Assembly: GCA_035540495.1 (NCBI GenBank)
Contig: DATLGL010000017.1
Coordinates: forward strand, 176,624 to 240,623
DNA: 64,000 nucleotides
Direction of reading: 5' to 3'
Source of the DNA: DASVEG01 sp035540495
GTDB lineage: Bacteria; Actinomycetota; Acidimicrobiia; Acidimicrobiales; CADCTF01
The translations under genes were made by a program, and so were the position numbers. A model generated the notes under the pieces. It was not told where the DNA came from. It searched no databases and saw only the letters and a program-made list of their open reading frames with translations. Shown here one piece after another: positions 31,887-40,410 of the stretch; within the stretch, counting starts at the first letter, position 1; the number at the start of each line of letters is the position of its first letter.

Positions 31887-33287
31887 ATGCGAACGATTCG
31901 ACGGGTTGGCGGAACGGCATTGGCCGGCCTGCTCCTTACTGCCGTCGTGGGCGGGCCAGCTGCATCGGCCCAGACCGAGACCAAGAATCCCGAGACGTAC
32001 GTCGGCACTGCTGCCGGCCGTGCGCTGAACCTCAAGATCGGGGGGCAGGGCATCACCGCAGGCTTCTCGGCCGTCAACGTCGACTCGACGCTGAAGGCCG
32101 TTGCCGAGTCTGCCGGCGCCCTCAACGTCCCGGTCATCGGCGGCAACAACGCCGGCAAGGTCGAGGTCGCGGGCGACGGCACGCGCCAGGCGAAGCTCGA
32201 CCAGTGCGCCACGCCGTCGATCTCCGCGATCCCCGGTGTCGGTGCGCAGCTGTCGACGGTGCTGACCGCCGGCGCCGCGTGCTCGTCGTCGCTCGCCGAG
32301 GTCGTCAACGGGGCCCCGCACGCGCTCGCCACGGGCACGGTGTTCGATCTCGACGTCAAGGCGAACACGGTGTTGTCGCAGGTCCCGCTCGGCGCGCTGG
32401 CGCCGGTCGTCAACCAGGTCTACGGCGGCATCGACCAGCTCAACAAGGCGCTGCAGCCTGTCCTCGGCACGGACCTCAAGGTCGACGACACCCTCGCCGA
32501 GGTCGTCACCAAGCTGCAGACCACCAAGACCCTCGACGTCCGCCTCGGCGGCTCCCGTTCCGAGAACCTCGTCGAAGGCACCAAGGTGACCTCGGTCGCC
32601 AAGTCGGAGGCCGGCGTGATCGCGCTGTTCCCGCTGGGTGACGCGCTGCCCGTGGAGACCGGCGTGACGCTCAAGCCCCTCGTGGAGATCGTCATCGGCT
32701 CGGCGTCCGCGAGCGCCACCTACGACCGGGCGACCGGCAAGAGCGAGCCGAAGTTCGATCCCGCCATCGTCACGATCCGGGTGAACACGCCGACCACCGA
32801 TGCGGTGAGCCAGCGGATCACCGGCTTCACGCCGCAGGAGATCAAGATCGCTCCGAACCTGTCGGCCAGCGGTCTGCCGATCCCGGCGCAGCTGTCGGCG
32901 ATCGTGCAGGCGTGCCCGGATGCGCCGAACGAGTTCTGCATCCTCACCGGCACCCCGCTCGAGACCCGCATCGCCGTCGCCTCGGGCCGCACGGTCACCA
33001 ACGCCGACGGGTCGGTCGGTGCCATCGCCGACGCGGTGAAGATCCACGCCCTCCGCAACATCGGCACCGTGGCCGCTCCGCTCGCCGGTGGCATCCTGCT
33101 GGAGCTCGCCCACGCCGAAGCCGGTGTCGGTGGCCGTCCGGCCGAGCTGATCACGATCTCGGCGCCCGAGATCCCGCGGGAGCTGCCCCGCACCGGTGGA
33201 ACGCCGGTTCTCCCGATGGTCGCGGTCGCCGGCCTGGGCATCGCCCTCGCCGCTCGTCGCACCATCGCTCGGGCGACCGCCCGCTGA
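31887..33287 (+). CDS. LPRTG-anchored cell wall surface protein
   Basis: A 466-residue exported protein. The signal peptide is MRTIRRVGGTALAGLLLTAVVGGPAASAQ. The C-terminus is a sortase signal: LPRTG at residues 433-437, a hydrophobic helix (VLPMVAVAGLGIALAA) and a basic tail (RRTIARATAR). The body (VGTAAGRALNLKIGGQGITAGFSAVNVDSTLKA...) is beta-rich without a recognised domain. A class E sortase lies two features downstream and is its probable anchoring enzyme. ATG at 31887 follows AGAGGAG. A TACAAT at 31842-31847 may be its -10 box. Confidence 0.85.
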   Translation: MRTIRRVGGTALAGLLLTAVVGGPAASAQTETKNPETYVGTAAGRALNLKIGGQGITAGFSAVNVDSTLKAVAESAGALNVPVIGGNNAGKVEVAGDGTRQAKLDQCATPSISAIPGVGAQLSTVLTAGAACSSSLAEVVNGAPHALATGTVFDLDVKANTVLSQVPLGALAPVVNQVYGGIDQLNKALQPVLGTDLKVDDTLAEVVTKLQTTKTLDVRLGGSRSENLVEGTKVTSVAKSEAGVIALFPLGDALPVETGVTLKPLVEIVIGSASASATYDRATGKSEPKFDPAIVTIRVNTPTTDAVSQRITGFTPQEIKIAPNLSASGLPIPAQLSAIVQACPDAPNEFCILTGTPLETRIAVASGRTVTNADGSVGAIADAVKIHALRNIGTVAAPLAGGILLELAHAEAGVGGRPAELITISAPEIPRELPRTGGTPVLPMVAVAGLGIALAARRTIARATAR

Positions 33288-33313
33288 GCGACCGCTCTCG
33301 ACACTGAGACGAT

Positions 33314-33346
33314 GAAGGCCCCGGGGTCGATGACCCCGGGGCCTTC
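33314..33346 (+). terminator. Strong hairpin terminator after the LPRTG protein
   Basis: Perfect 15-bp arms GAAGGCCCCGGGGTC (33314-33328) and GACCCCGGGGCCTTC (33332-33346) close a 3-nt GAT loop. It lies 27 bp after the stop and separates the surface protein from the sortase gene. Confidence 0.9.
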
Positions 33347-33405
33347 GCTACCCTGGCTACGGGCTCGCCACCGCGCGGCGCGCCCGAGTCTCACGAGGTG
33401 ATCCC

Positions 33406-34029
33406 GTGGACCCCGTCCTCCGCTTCCTGCGAGCCAATCCCTGGTCCCGCCGACTGCTCTCGATCCTGTCCGTCGGCCTGATGCTCGGCGCCGTCGGCAT
33501 GCTCGGGTATCCCGTCTACACGAACGTCTACTCCGACCGGACCCAGAGCCGTCTCGACCGCGAGATCGCGAGCCCGGAGCTGCGCCAGGCGTACCAGGAG
33601 CGTCGCCTTCAGGACGGCGATGCCTTGACCCGCATCAAGATCCCTGCGCTCGATGTCGACACCGTTGTGGTGGAGGGAACCTCGGCCAGCGCGCTCCGTG
33701 CCGGAGCCGGTCACTACCCGAGCACGCCGCTGCCGTGTGAGGCAGGGAACGTCGCCATCGCCGGCCACCGCACCACCTACGGCCGCCCGTTCGCCAACCT
33801 CGACCGGCTGAAGAACGGCGACGCGATCATCCTCGAGACGCCCATCGGCACCTGCACCTACGAGGTGACCCGCGAGCCGTTCATCATCGCCCCCACCGAC
33901 TTCTCGGTCGTGGCGAACGATCCGTCGAAGCAGATGCTGACGCTGACGACGTGCCATCCCAAGGGGTCGGCCGCGAAGCGTCTCGTCATCCAGGCGACCC
34001 TGACGAAGGGCGCAGGCCAGAGCGCATGA
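33406..34029 (+). CDS. Class E sortase
   Basis: A 207-residue membrane-anchored transpeptidase. One N-terminal helix (LLSILSVGLMLGAVGMLGYPVY) is followed by the sortase barrel with catalytic His in AIAGHRTTYGRPF, catalytic Cys183 in LTLTTCHPKGSA and Arg in AAKRLVI. Sortases cut LPxTG-type signals and link proteins to the cell wall; class E prefers LAxTG or similar, so use of LPRTG is plausible but untested. The FN3 membrane protein overlaps its stop by 4 bp (ATGA). Confidence 0.92.
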   Translation: MDPVLRFLRANPWSRRLLSILSVGLMLGAVGMLGYPVYTNVYSDRTQSRLDREIASPELRQAYQERRLQDGDALTRIKIPALDVDTVVVEGTSASALRAGAGHYPSTPLPCEAGNVAIAGHRTTYGRPFANLDRLKNGDAIILETPIGTCTYEVTREPFIIAPTDFSVVANDPSKQMLTLTTCHPKGSAAKRLVIQATLTKGAGQSA

Positions 34030-35681
34030 AGCGCCTCGCTCGTGCCGGGCTGGCGCTCGGCGTCGTCATCGGCGCGGCCTCCGCGTGGGCCGCTGCGTCC
34101 CTGACGCCCGCCTCGTCGCAGGGCGACCCGTGCGCCGAGTCGCCCGGCGACTCGTCGAGCATCGAGGGCGCCGTCGTCTCCCCCACCTCGGAGTACCGCG
34201 AGGACAAGGTCACCACCGTCGGCCTGCGGGCGACGGGCCTGCGCCACCGGCAGACACCGGTGTGGAACATCACGCGGGTGCAAGCGCGCATCCTCGCCTG
34301 CGCGGGCCAGCCCCTGCCAGACAACTCGGTGCAGTCGCGTGATTTCAGCGGATCGGACGGCAGCGGCCGGACCTACGAGTGGTCGAGCCCGCCGCCTCCC
34401 GCGTTGGACTGGAACGGCCGGTACGCGTTCGAGCTCGTCGTGACGGCGTCGAACGGCTCGAAACGGACGATGGTGCGGCCGTTCATCATGGATCTGCCGG
34501 CGTCGCCGCCAGCCAACGTCAAGGCGTCCGTTGCGTCCGACGGGACCGGCGTCGTGGTCAGGTGGGACAAGGCGAAGGAGCCCGACGTCATCGGTTACCT
34601 CGTCGAGTGGACGACGTCGTCCGACACCTCGTGGTCGAAGGGTTCGACCGCCGAGGTGAAGGCGAAGTCGGCGTCGGATCCGCCACCGACCACCTTCAGT
34701 CACGCGCCCGGCGTCGGCGAATGGCGCTATCGGGTGATCTCGCTGCGCCCTGGCACGCAGCAGCAAGGGATCAACGCTTCGGCGCCATCGAGCGCAGCGA
34801 CGGCGAAGATCGAGGCCCCGCCCGAGACGACGCAGCCCGACGGATCGTCCGGTTCCGGCGGGTCGGGCTCGAGCGGAGGGTCGACGACCGGATCAGGGAG
34901 CAGCGCCTCCGGATCCGGAACCGCGGTCTCGACCGGAGGAGCGTCGTCGGTTGGCAGCGGCACCTCCAGGGCCACCAGCGGCACAGCGGGGACGGTCGAC
35001 CTGTCGAACTTCTCCCGCCTCCTCGACCAGCGTCGGACGCCGACGACCATCCAGCGTCGGCCGATCGAACCGGACGCCGGCTTCGGCGAGACCTTGCCGT
35101 TCCAAGCGGGTGACGAGCCCGCGGTCGCTGCGAACGCAAGCGACGACGTGGACGAGTCGGGCGCTCAGCAGTTCGCGCAGGAGGTCATCACTGACGACGG
35201 CGACCGCCGGCGCGCGATGTCGTTCGTCGCCGCCAGCTTGCTGTTCGCCGTGCTCGGCTACGGCTTGCGTCTCGTGAAGCGCGAGGCGGAGCTGCTCGAC
35301 CTCGAGCCCGCGGAGCCGACGACTGCGGTCGACGCGCCAGCCGAACCCGTCGACGTCCCGGTCGAGGCGGTCGTGGCAGGCGCGGTCGCCGACGACGACA
35401 TGGCGGTGGGTGACGCCGAACCGATGCCCGTCATGGCGGTGGCGACGAAGATGCCGGCCCCGCGCCCCGTGGCACCGAGCGTCGCTCCCGGCCTCGACGT
35501 GCCTCTGCCGGCCAGGCGTCCTCGCCGAGCGCGCGCAGATGGGGTAGGAACATCCAATGCCCGAAGAGCTTCGTCTCGCGTTCCACAGGGATCTGCAGCT
35601 GATCGAGGATCGGGTCCTGCGCCTGTTCGCCCTCGTAGCCGAAGGGCTCGCAGCGGCGACCGACGCACTCCTGTCGGGTGA
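34026..35681 (+). CDS. Exported fibronectin type III membrane protein
   Basis: A 551-residue protein with a signal peptide (MKRLARAGLALGVVIGAASAWAAAS), an extracellular part with an Ig-like segment and one FN3 domain (PPANVKASVASDGTGVVVRWDKAKEPDVIGYLVEW), a long Gly/Ser/Thr linker (about 280-330), a membrane helix (AMSFVAASLLFAVLGYGL, about 396-413) and an acidic to basic cytoplasmic tail. It is coupled to the sortase gene. The tail runs 125 bp into phoU in another frame, which is unusual; the last 40 residues may be out-of-frame noise from a lost stop codon. Confidence 0.78.
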   Translation: MKRLARAGLALGVVIGAASAWAAASLTPASSQGDPCAESPGDSSSIEGAVVSPTSEYREDKVTTVGLRATGLRHRQTPVWNITRVQARILACAGQPLPDNSVQSRDFSGSDGSGRTYEWSSPPPPALDWNGRYAFELVVTASNGSKRTMVRPFIMDLPASPPANVKASVASDGTGVVVRWDKAKEPDVIGYLVEWTTSSDTSWSKGSTAEVKAKSASDPPPTTFSHAPGVGEWRYRVISLRPGTQQQGINASAPSSAATAKIEAPPETTQPDGSSGSGGSGSSGGSTTGSGSSASGSGTAVSTGGASSVGSGTSRATSGTAGTVDLSNFSRLLDQRRTPTTIQRRPIEPDAGFGETLPFQAGDEPAVAANASDDVDESGAQQFAQEVITDDGDRRRAMSFVAASLLFAVLGYGLRLVKREAELLDLEPAEPTTAVDAPAEPVDVPVEAVVAGAVADDDMAVGDAEPMPVMAVATKMPAPRPVAPSVAPGLDVPLPARRPRRARADGVGTSNARRASSRVPQGSAADRGSGPAPVRPRSRRARSGDRRTPVG

Positions 35682-36198
35682 TCGCGACGCGGCGAGGGCT
35701 CTCGCCGCGAAGGACGAGGAGATCGACGAGCTCTACCGCGACGTCGAGACGCTCGTGCAGCGAGAGTTCGCGCTCCAGACGCCGATGGCTCGCGACCTCC
35801 GCTTCATGCTCACGATCCTCCGTGTCGTGCCAGAGCTCGAGCGCAGCCACGACCTGGCCGAGCACATCGCTACGGCTGCGACTCGCGGCATCACCAGTTC
35901 GCTGACCCCCCGCATCCGTGGGCTCGTCGAGGAGATGGGGCGTACCGGCGTCGAGCTCTGGCAGCGCGCGGCGAAGGCGTTCCACGACCGCGACGTCGCC
36001 GCAGCCGACGAGCTCGACGAGCTCGACGACGAGCTCGACGAGCTCCACGTCAGCCTCACCGCCGAGCTGGTGTCGGGAGCGGTGTCGGTGCCGATCGCGA
36101 TCGAGATGACGCTCGTGGCGCGCTACTTCGAGCGCCTGGGCGACCACGCGGTCAACATCGCCAAGCGGGTGCGATACCTGGCCGGGGGCGACATCTGA
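35557..36198 (+). CDS. phoU: PhoU-type phosphate signalling protein
   Basis: A 213-residue protein of two PhoU repeats with metal-binding acidic motifs: ELYRDVETLVQREFALQTPMARDLRFMLTILRVVPELERSHDLAEHIA and TLVARYFERLGDHAVNIAKRVRYL (GDHA). PhoU links the Pst transporter to a PhoR-type kinase and dampens phosphate starvation signalling. No pst or pho kinase genes are nearby. A run of DEL repeats (DELDELDDELDEL) in the middle lies in a repetitive GACGAGCTC stretch. The ATG has a weak AGGAA site and lies inside the end of the FN3 gene. Confidence 0.9.
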   Translation: MPEELRLAFHRDLQLIEDRVLRLFALVAEGLAAATDALLSGDRDAARALAAKDEEIDELYRDVETLVQREFALQTPMARDLRFMLTILRVVPELERSHDLAEHIATAATRGITSSLTPRIRGLVEEMGRTGVELWQRAAKAFHDRDVAAADELDELDDELDELHVSLTAELVSGAVSVPIAIEMTLVARYFERLGDHAVNIAKRVRYLAGGDI

Positions 36199-36240
36199 CG
36201 TAGCGGGAACCCGCCGCCCACCACCCGACGTCGAAGGGGC

Positions 36241-37191
36241 ATGTGGGCATCCAGGGGGAAGCGCATCGGCGCCGCGGTTGCGGTCGTCGCGACCAGCGTG
36301 CTGTTCGTCGGTTTGTACGCCCGCGGACAGGAAGACAGAGGCAGCCAGGCGATGGTCGGGAACCTCCAGGCCTTCGACACGGCTTCGGCCGGCGGCGGCG
36401 GGGGAGCAGGGGGCGCCGTCGCAGGCGGTGCGGTCGCTGCGACGGGCGACATCCCCGACAGCCTGCCCGCGGCCATCGCGTCGCCCCGGATCGTCAAGAC
36501 GGCCACGCTCCGCATCGAGGTCGACGACAAGACGTTCGGCCGGGCGTTCTCGGAGGTGGCGACGATCGCCAGCTCCGCCGGCGGCTTCGTCGCCTCGTCG
36601 ACGTCGTACGCCGGCGACGGTGACGAACACGGGCTCGCGTCCGGGAGCCTCGTGCTCCGGGTCCCGGCAGAGCAGTTCGACGCCGTCCGCCAGAAGGTGC
36701 GTGGCCTCGGCGACCTGCAGAGCGAGGAGATCCAGGGCGAGGACGTCGGCGCGCAGCTGACCGACGTGGAGGCCCGGCTCCGCAACCTCCGGTCGCAGGA
36801 GGAGGCCATCCGCGAGCTGATGCGTCGTGCCGGCAACGTCGGCGAGACGCTCCAGGTCCAGAACCAGCTCGGCAGTGTGCGAGGCGAGATCGAGCAGCTC
36901 GCTGCTCAGCAGGCCCGCCTGACCGACGCCGTCAACTTCGCCACCATCACCGTGCAGCTGTCGGAACCGGGTGCAACACCGGGAGGCGACCCTTCGCCGC
37001 TGCGCGACGCGCTCGACCGCGCCGTCGAAGGCGCCGAGTCGATCATCGCCGGGATGATCGTGCTCTTCGGCTACCTGTTCCCGATCGCCGTCGTGGTGCT
37101 GATCGCCCTCACGATCCACCGGATCTTCGTCCGCCGGGCGACCGCGTTCTCCGTGACGCCCACCGAGGCGTCAGCCGAGCACCACGCGTAG
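36241..37191 (+). CDS. DUF4349 membrane protein
   Basis: A 316-residue protein with an N-terminal helix (AAVAVVATSVLFVGLYA), a Gly-rich linker, a DUF4349 domain (IVKTATLRIEVDDKTFGRAFSEV ... LRVPAEQFDAVRQKVRGLGDLQSEEIQGEDVGAQLTDVEARLRNLRSQE), a coiled-coil stretch (about 170-240) and a C-terminal helix. The function of DUF4349 is unknown; it sits in the envelope. Its 3' end overlaps the convergent helicase gene by 21 bp. Confidence 0.85.
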   Translation: MWASRGKRIGAAVAVVATSVLFVGLYARGQEDRGSQAMVGNLQAFDTASAGGGGGAGGAVAGGAVAATGDIPDSLPAAIASPRIVKTATLRIEVDDKTFGRAFSEVATIASSAGGFVASSTSYAGDGDEHGLASGSLVLRVPAEQFDAVRQKVRGLGDLQSEEIQGEDVGAQLTDVEARLRNLRSQEEAIRELMRRAGNVGETLQVQNQLGSVRGEIEQLAAQQARLTDAVNFATITVQLSEPGATPGGDPSPLRDALDRAVEGAESIIAGMIVLFGYLFPIAVVVLIALTIHRIFVRRATAFSVTPTEASAEHHA

Positions 37192-39426
37192 GAACGCGAT
37201 CGCACCCGCCTTGTCGAGCGGCTCGTTGAGGTTCCCGCACTTCGGCGACTGCACGCACGACGGGCATCCGGTGTCGCACCGGCAACCCGAGATCACTTCG
37301 AGGGTCGCCTCGAGGTGGCGGCGGCCGGCGTCGAACCCGAGCTCCGCGATCCCGGCGCCGCCGGGGTAGCCGTCATAGATCACGATCGTCGGCTTCCCGG
37401 TGTCGGCCTGGATCGCGGTCGACACACCGCCCACGTCCCAGCGGTCGCAGATCGTGAAGAGCGGGAGGATGCCGATGCCGGCGTGCTCGGCGGCGTGGAG
37501 CGTCCCCGGGATCTGGCGCAGCCCGAGCCCCGCGTCGTCGAGCAGCAGCGAGAGGTCGACGGTGTACCAGAACGCCCGCGTGATCAAGGACGTCGGCGGG
37601 AGGTCGAGGTCTTCGTCGCCGAGGTCTTCGAAGGTGAGGAGGGAGCGCCGCCTGTAGCCCACCACCTGCTCCGTGATCTCGACGCTGCCGAGCGACAGCC
37701 GGGCGTGGCCGATCTCGACCGACCGTTCCTCGTCGAGGATCGCGACGGACGTGGTCGAGCGGGCCTGTGTCGTCTCCGTCGGGTCGACCGTGTCGACCCA
37801 GGCCACCTTCTCGTCGAGGTCGAGGTCTCGCACCTTGTAGTGCTGGCCCTGGTGCAGGTAGACCGCGCCCGGGTGGATGTTGGCGAAGGCGCGGGCCTCG
37901 TCGACCGTGCCGATCAGCAACCCCCCGTCGTCGACGATCGAGTACTCGCCCGATGTCCCGGTGCGCAGCCCGACCGACGCCGACGGCCGGTCGCGCCCGG
38001 CGTACACGGCGCGGCCCTCCCGCAGCTTGAGCTGGTCGGAGAGTACGAGCCGGCGGACGCCGTCTTCGAGGTCGTCGCCCCAGTAACGCTCGTCGTCAGG
38101 CGTCAACGGCAGCTCGTAGGCGGCGCAGGCGAGGTGAGGGTCGAGCACGAACGGGTTCGACGGGTTGACGATCACCGGTTCCGGCGGACGCGAGAACAGC
38201 TCGTGCGGGTGGCTCATGAACCACTGGTCGAGCGCATCGTCACCGGCGACGAGAACCGCCAGCGACCGCTGCTGGGCGCGACCGGCTCGGCCCGCTTGCT
38301 GCCACATCGAGGCGATCGTGCCGGGATAGCCGTTCAGGATGCAGGCATCGAGGCCGCCGACGTCGATGCCGAGCTCGAGGGCGTTCGTCGTCGACACGCC
38401 GCGCAGCCGCCCGCCGAAGAGCTCGCTCTCGATCTCCCGCCGCTCGCGGGCCAGGTACCCGCCGCGATACGGGCGAACGGTCGCGGCGAGAGCGGCCGGC
38501 AGCCCCCGCTTGGCACCGACCGCCACGAGCTCGGCTCCCTTCCGGCTCCGCGTGAACGCGATCGCCCGGTAGCCGTGCTCGACGAGCGACGACAGCACGT
38601 GCGAGGTCTCGACGTTCGCCGACCCGCGCTCGCCACGGCGATCGTCGAGCATCGGCGGGTTCCAGAGCGCGAACAGCCGCTCCCCTCGAGGCGATCCGTC
38701 GTCGACCACCTCGTCGACGTCGAGGCCGGTGAGCATCGACGCCAGCGCGGCAGGCGACCCGACGGTGGCGGACGTGAGGATGAAGGTCGGCGACGAGCCG
38801 TAGAGCGCGCAGAGCCGGCGCAGCCGGCGGATGAGGTGCGAGACGTGGGTCCCGAAGATCCCTCGCAACGTGTGCAGCTCGTCGAGCACGACGTAGCGCA
38901 GCCGCATCAGGAACGTGGCCCAGCGTGCGTGGTTCGGCAGGATCCCTGCGTGGAGCATGTCGGGATTGGTGAGCACCACGTTCGCGTTCCGCCGCACCCA
39001 GGCCCGCTGGTCGGGATCGGTGTCGCCGTCATAGGTTGCCGGCACCATCCCGGGGATCCGCAGCTCGGCGAGCGATCGCAGCTGGTCTTGGGCCAGCGCC
39101 TTGGTCGGGTACAGCAGCAGCGCAGCGCTGTCGGACGAAGAGCTGACGACCGCCTCGGCGATCGGCACCTGGAAGCACAGCGACTTGCCTGACGCGGTGC
39201 CGGTCGACACGGCGACCGACACCCCCCGTCGGGCTCGGTCGATGGCCGCAGCCTGGTGCGACCAGAACCGCGGGAAACGGCCGCGGATCTGCGCAGGCAG
39301 AGGACGTGACAGCTCGCGGAACTCGGCGGCGCGCGGCGGTATGCGCTCGAGGTGGACGAGTTGTCCTCGAGTGTCGAGCGATCGCACGACCTCCGCCAGC
39401 TCCACGGAGAGCAAGGGTAAGGCCAC
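37171..39426 (-). CDS. MrfA/YprA-type DEAD-box DNA repair helicase with DUF1998 end
   Basis: A 751-residue superfamily 2 helicase. Motifs in order: Walker A (STGTASGKSLCFQVP), DELH in place of DEAH (VLDELHTL), SAT (LTSATVGSP), motifs IV-VI (AIAFTRSRKGAEL; STTNALELGIDVGGLD; WQQAGRAGRAQQ). The C-terminal DUF1998-like part ends with a four-cysteine zinc site (SGCRCDTGCPSCVQSPKCGN). Bacillus MrfA of this family takes part in repair of mitomycin C damage. Start GTG at 39426 is the first in a run of possible starts. Confidence 0.9.
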   Translation of the reverse strand: MALPLLSVELAEVVRSLDTRGQLVHLERIPPRAAEFRELSRPLPAQIRGRFPRFWSHQAAAIDRARRGVSVAVSTGTASGKSLCFQVPIAEAVVSSSSDSAALLLYPTKALAQDQLRSLAELRIPGMVPATYDGDTDPDQRAWVRRNANVVLTNPDMLHAGILPNHARWATFLMRLRYVVLDELHTLRGIFGTHVSHLIRRLRRLCALYGSSPTFILTSATVGSPAALASMLTGLDVDEVVDDGSPRGERLFALWNPPMLDDRRGERGSANVETSHVLSSLVEHGYRAIAFTRSRKGAELVAVGAKRGLPAALAATVRPYRGGYLARERREIESELFGGRLRGVSTTNALELGIDVGGLDACILNGYPGTIASMWQQAGRAGRAQQRSLAVLVAGDDALDQWFMSHPHELFSRPPEPVIVNPSNPFVLDPHLACAAYELPLTPDDERYWGDDLEDGVRRLVLSDQLKLREGRAVYAGRDRPSASVGLRTGTSGEYSIVDDGGLLIGTVDEARAFANIHPGAVYLHQGQHYKVRDLDLDEKVAWVDTVDPTETTQARSTTSVAILDEERSVEIGHARLSLGSVEITEQVVGYRRRSLLTFEDLGDEDLDLPPTSLITRAFWYTVDLSLLLDDAGLGLRQIPGTLHAAEHAGIGILPLFTICDRWDVGGVSTAIQADTGKPTIVIYDGYPGGAGIAELGFDAGRRHLEATLEVISGCRCDTGCPSCVQSPKCGNLNEPLDKAGAIAFLRVVLG

Positions 39427-39442
39427 CCTGTGACGTCTGGCG

Positions 39443-39468
39443 GTGTGACGTTTCTCTCCACCGGGTAG
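39443..39468 (+). promoter_or_regulatory. Possible SigB/SigF-type promoter before the RsbV-like gene
   Basis: GTGT (39443-39446) and GGGTAG (39463-39468) are separated by 16 bp, close to the actinobacterial general-stress consensus GTTT-N14-17-GGGTAT. It lies about 75 bp before the RsbV-like gene. Each element differs from consensus by one base. Confidence 0.35.
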
Positions 39469-39542
39469 TACGTTCCGGCGTCTACGCAGTAGGAAGCAGT
39501 TCGTTGTTGCGCGCGTTCGGGCGCAGCGGGAAGAGGAGCGAC

Positions 39543-39878
39543 ATGGATCTCGATCTCGACGTCAGCGAGAAGAACGGCGTCGCAGTCCTCGCCGTGAAGG
39601 GCGAGGTCGACGTGTACACCGCGCCACGGCTGCGGGAGAAGCTCGTCGAGCTCGTGACCCAGGGCAAGCACCGCATCGTCGTCGACCTCGAGGGCGTGGA
39701 GTTCCTCGACTCGACGGGCCTCGGCGTGCTCGTCGGCGGCCTGAAGCGCGTGCGCAGCCACAACGGCGACCTGAGCCTCGTGTGCACGCAGCACCGCATC
39801 CTGAAGGTGTTCGAGATCACCGGTCTGACGAAGGTCTTCTCGATCCACGAGAACGTCGACGACGCTGTCGGCGCCTGA
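39543..39878 (+). CDS. Anti-sigma factor antagonist, STAS domain (RsbV-like)
   Basis: A 111-residue STAS protein: VAVLAVKGEVDVYTAPRLREKLVELV, then the phosphorylation loop VEFLDSTGLGVLVGGLKR with the target Ser, then LKVFEITGLTKVFSIHENVDDAV. In partner switching the unphosphorylated form frees a sigma factor from its RsbW-type kinase. AGAGGAG precedes the ATG. The next gene, 13 bp away, is the matching kinase. Confidence 0.92.
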   Translation: MDLDLDVSEKNGVAVLAVKGEVDVYTAPRLREKLVELVTQGKHRIVVDLEGVEFLDSTGLGVLVGGLKRVRSHNGDLSLVCTQHRILKVFEITGLTKVFSIHENVDDAVGA

Positions 39879-39891
39879 CGCTTCCACCAAC

Positions 39892-40404
39892 GTGGAGGGG
39901 GCGGATCTCGCAATCGAGTTGGGGATCCCGGCGCGGGCTGAGTACGTCGCGCTGGCGCGTCTTGTCGTGTCGTCGATGGCATCGAGCCGGCGCGACCTCG
40001 CGGACGACCGCATCGACGACCTGAAGGTCGCGGTGTCGGAGGCGTGCACCAACGCCATCGAGGCGCACCGCAACTCGGGCAGCGGCGACAACGTGACGTT
40101 GGCCTGCATCGAGTACGACGACCGGCTCGTCATCAGCATCAGCGACCAGGGCAAGGGCTTCGACCCGGAGTCGCTCCCGGAGCATCCGCCCGTCACCGAC
40201 CCCGAACGACTCAACTTCGAACGCGGTCTCGGCATCCCGCTGATCCGGACGCTCGTCGACGACGTCGAGATCCGGTCCGGCCCTGATGGCACCGAGATCC
40301 GGCTCGTCATGAACTGCGGCCGGGCCGACTTCTTCGACGACATCGAGATCGACGACGACATCGACTTCGACGCCTCGATCGACCTCGACGGGACCGCCGA
40401 GTAA
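39892..40404 (+). CDS. RsbW-like anti-sigma kinase
   Basis: A 170-residue GHKL ATPase: N-box (VAVSEACTNAIEAH), G1 (ISDQGKGFDP) and G2 (RGLGIPLIRTLVDDV). The C-terminal tail is very acidic (DDIEIDDDIDFDASIDLD), longer than in typical RsbW. It would bind a sigma factor and phosphorylate the RsbV-like protein encoded just upstream. GTG at 39892 lacks a clear ribosome binding site. The sigma partner is not encoded next to it. Confidence 0.88.
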   Translation: MEGADLAIELGIPARAEYVALARLVVSSMASSRRDLADDRIDDLKVAVSEACTNAIEAHRNSGSGDNVTLACIEYDDRLVISISDQGKGFDPESLPEHPPVTDPERLNFERGLGIPLIRTLVDDVEIRSGPDGTEIRLVMNCGRADFFDDIEIDDDIDFDASIDLDGTAE

Positions 40405-40410
40405 CGCCTG

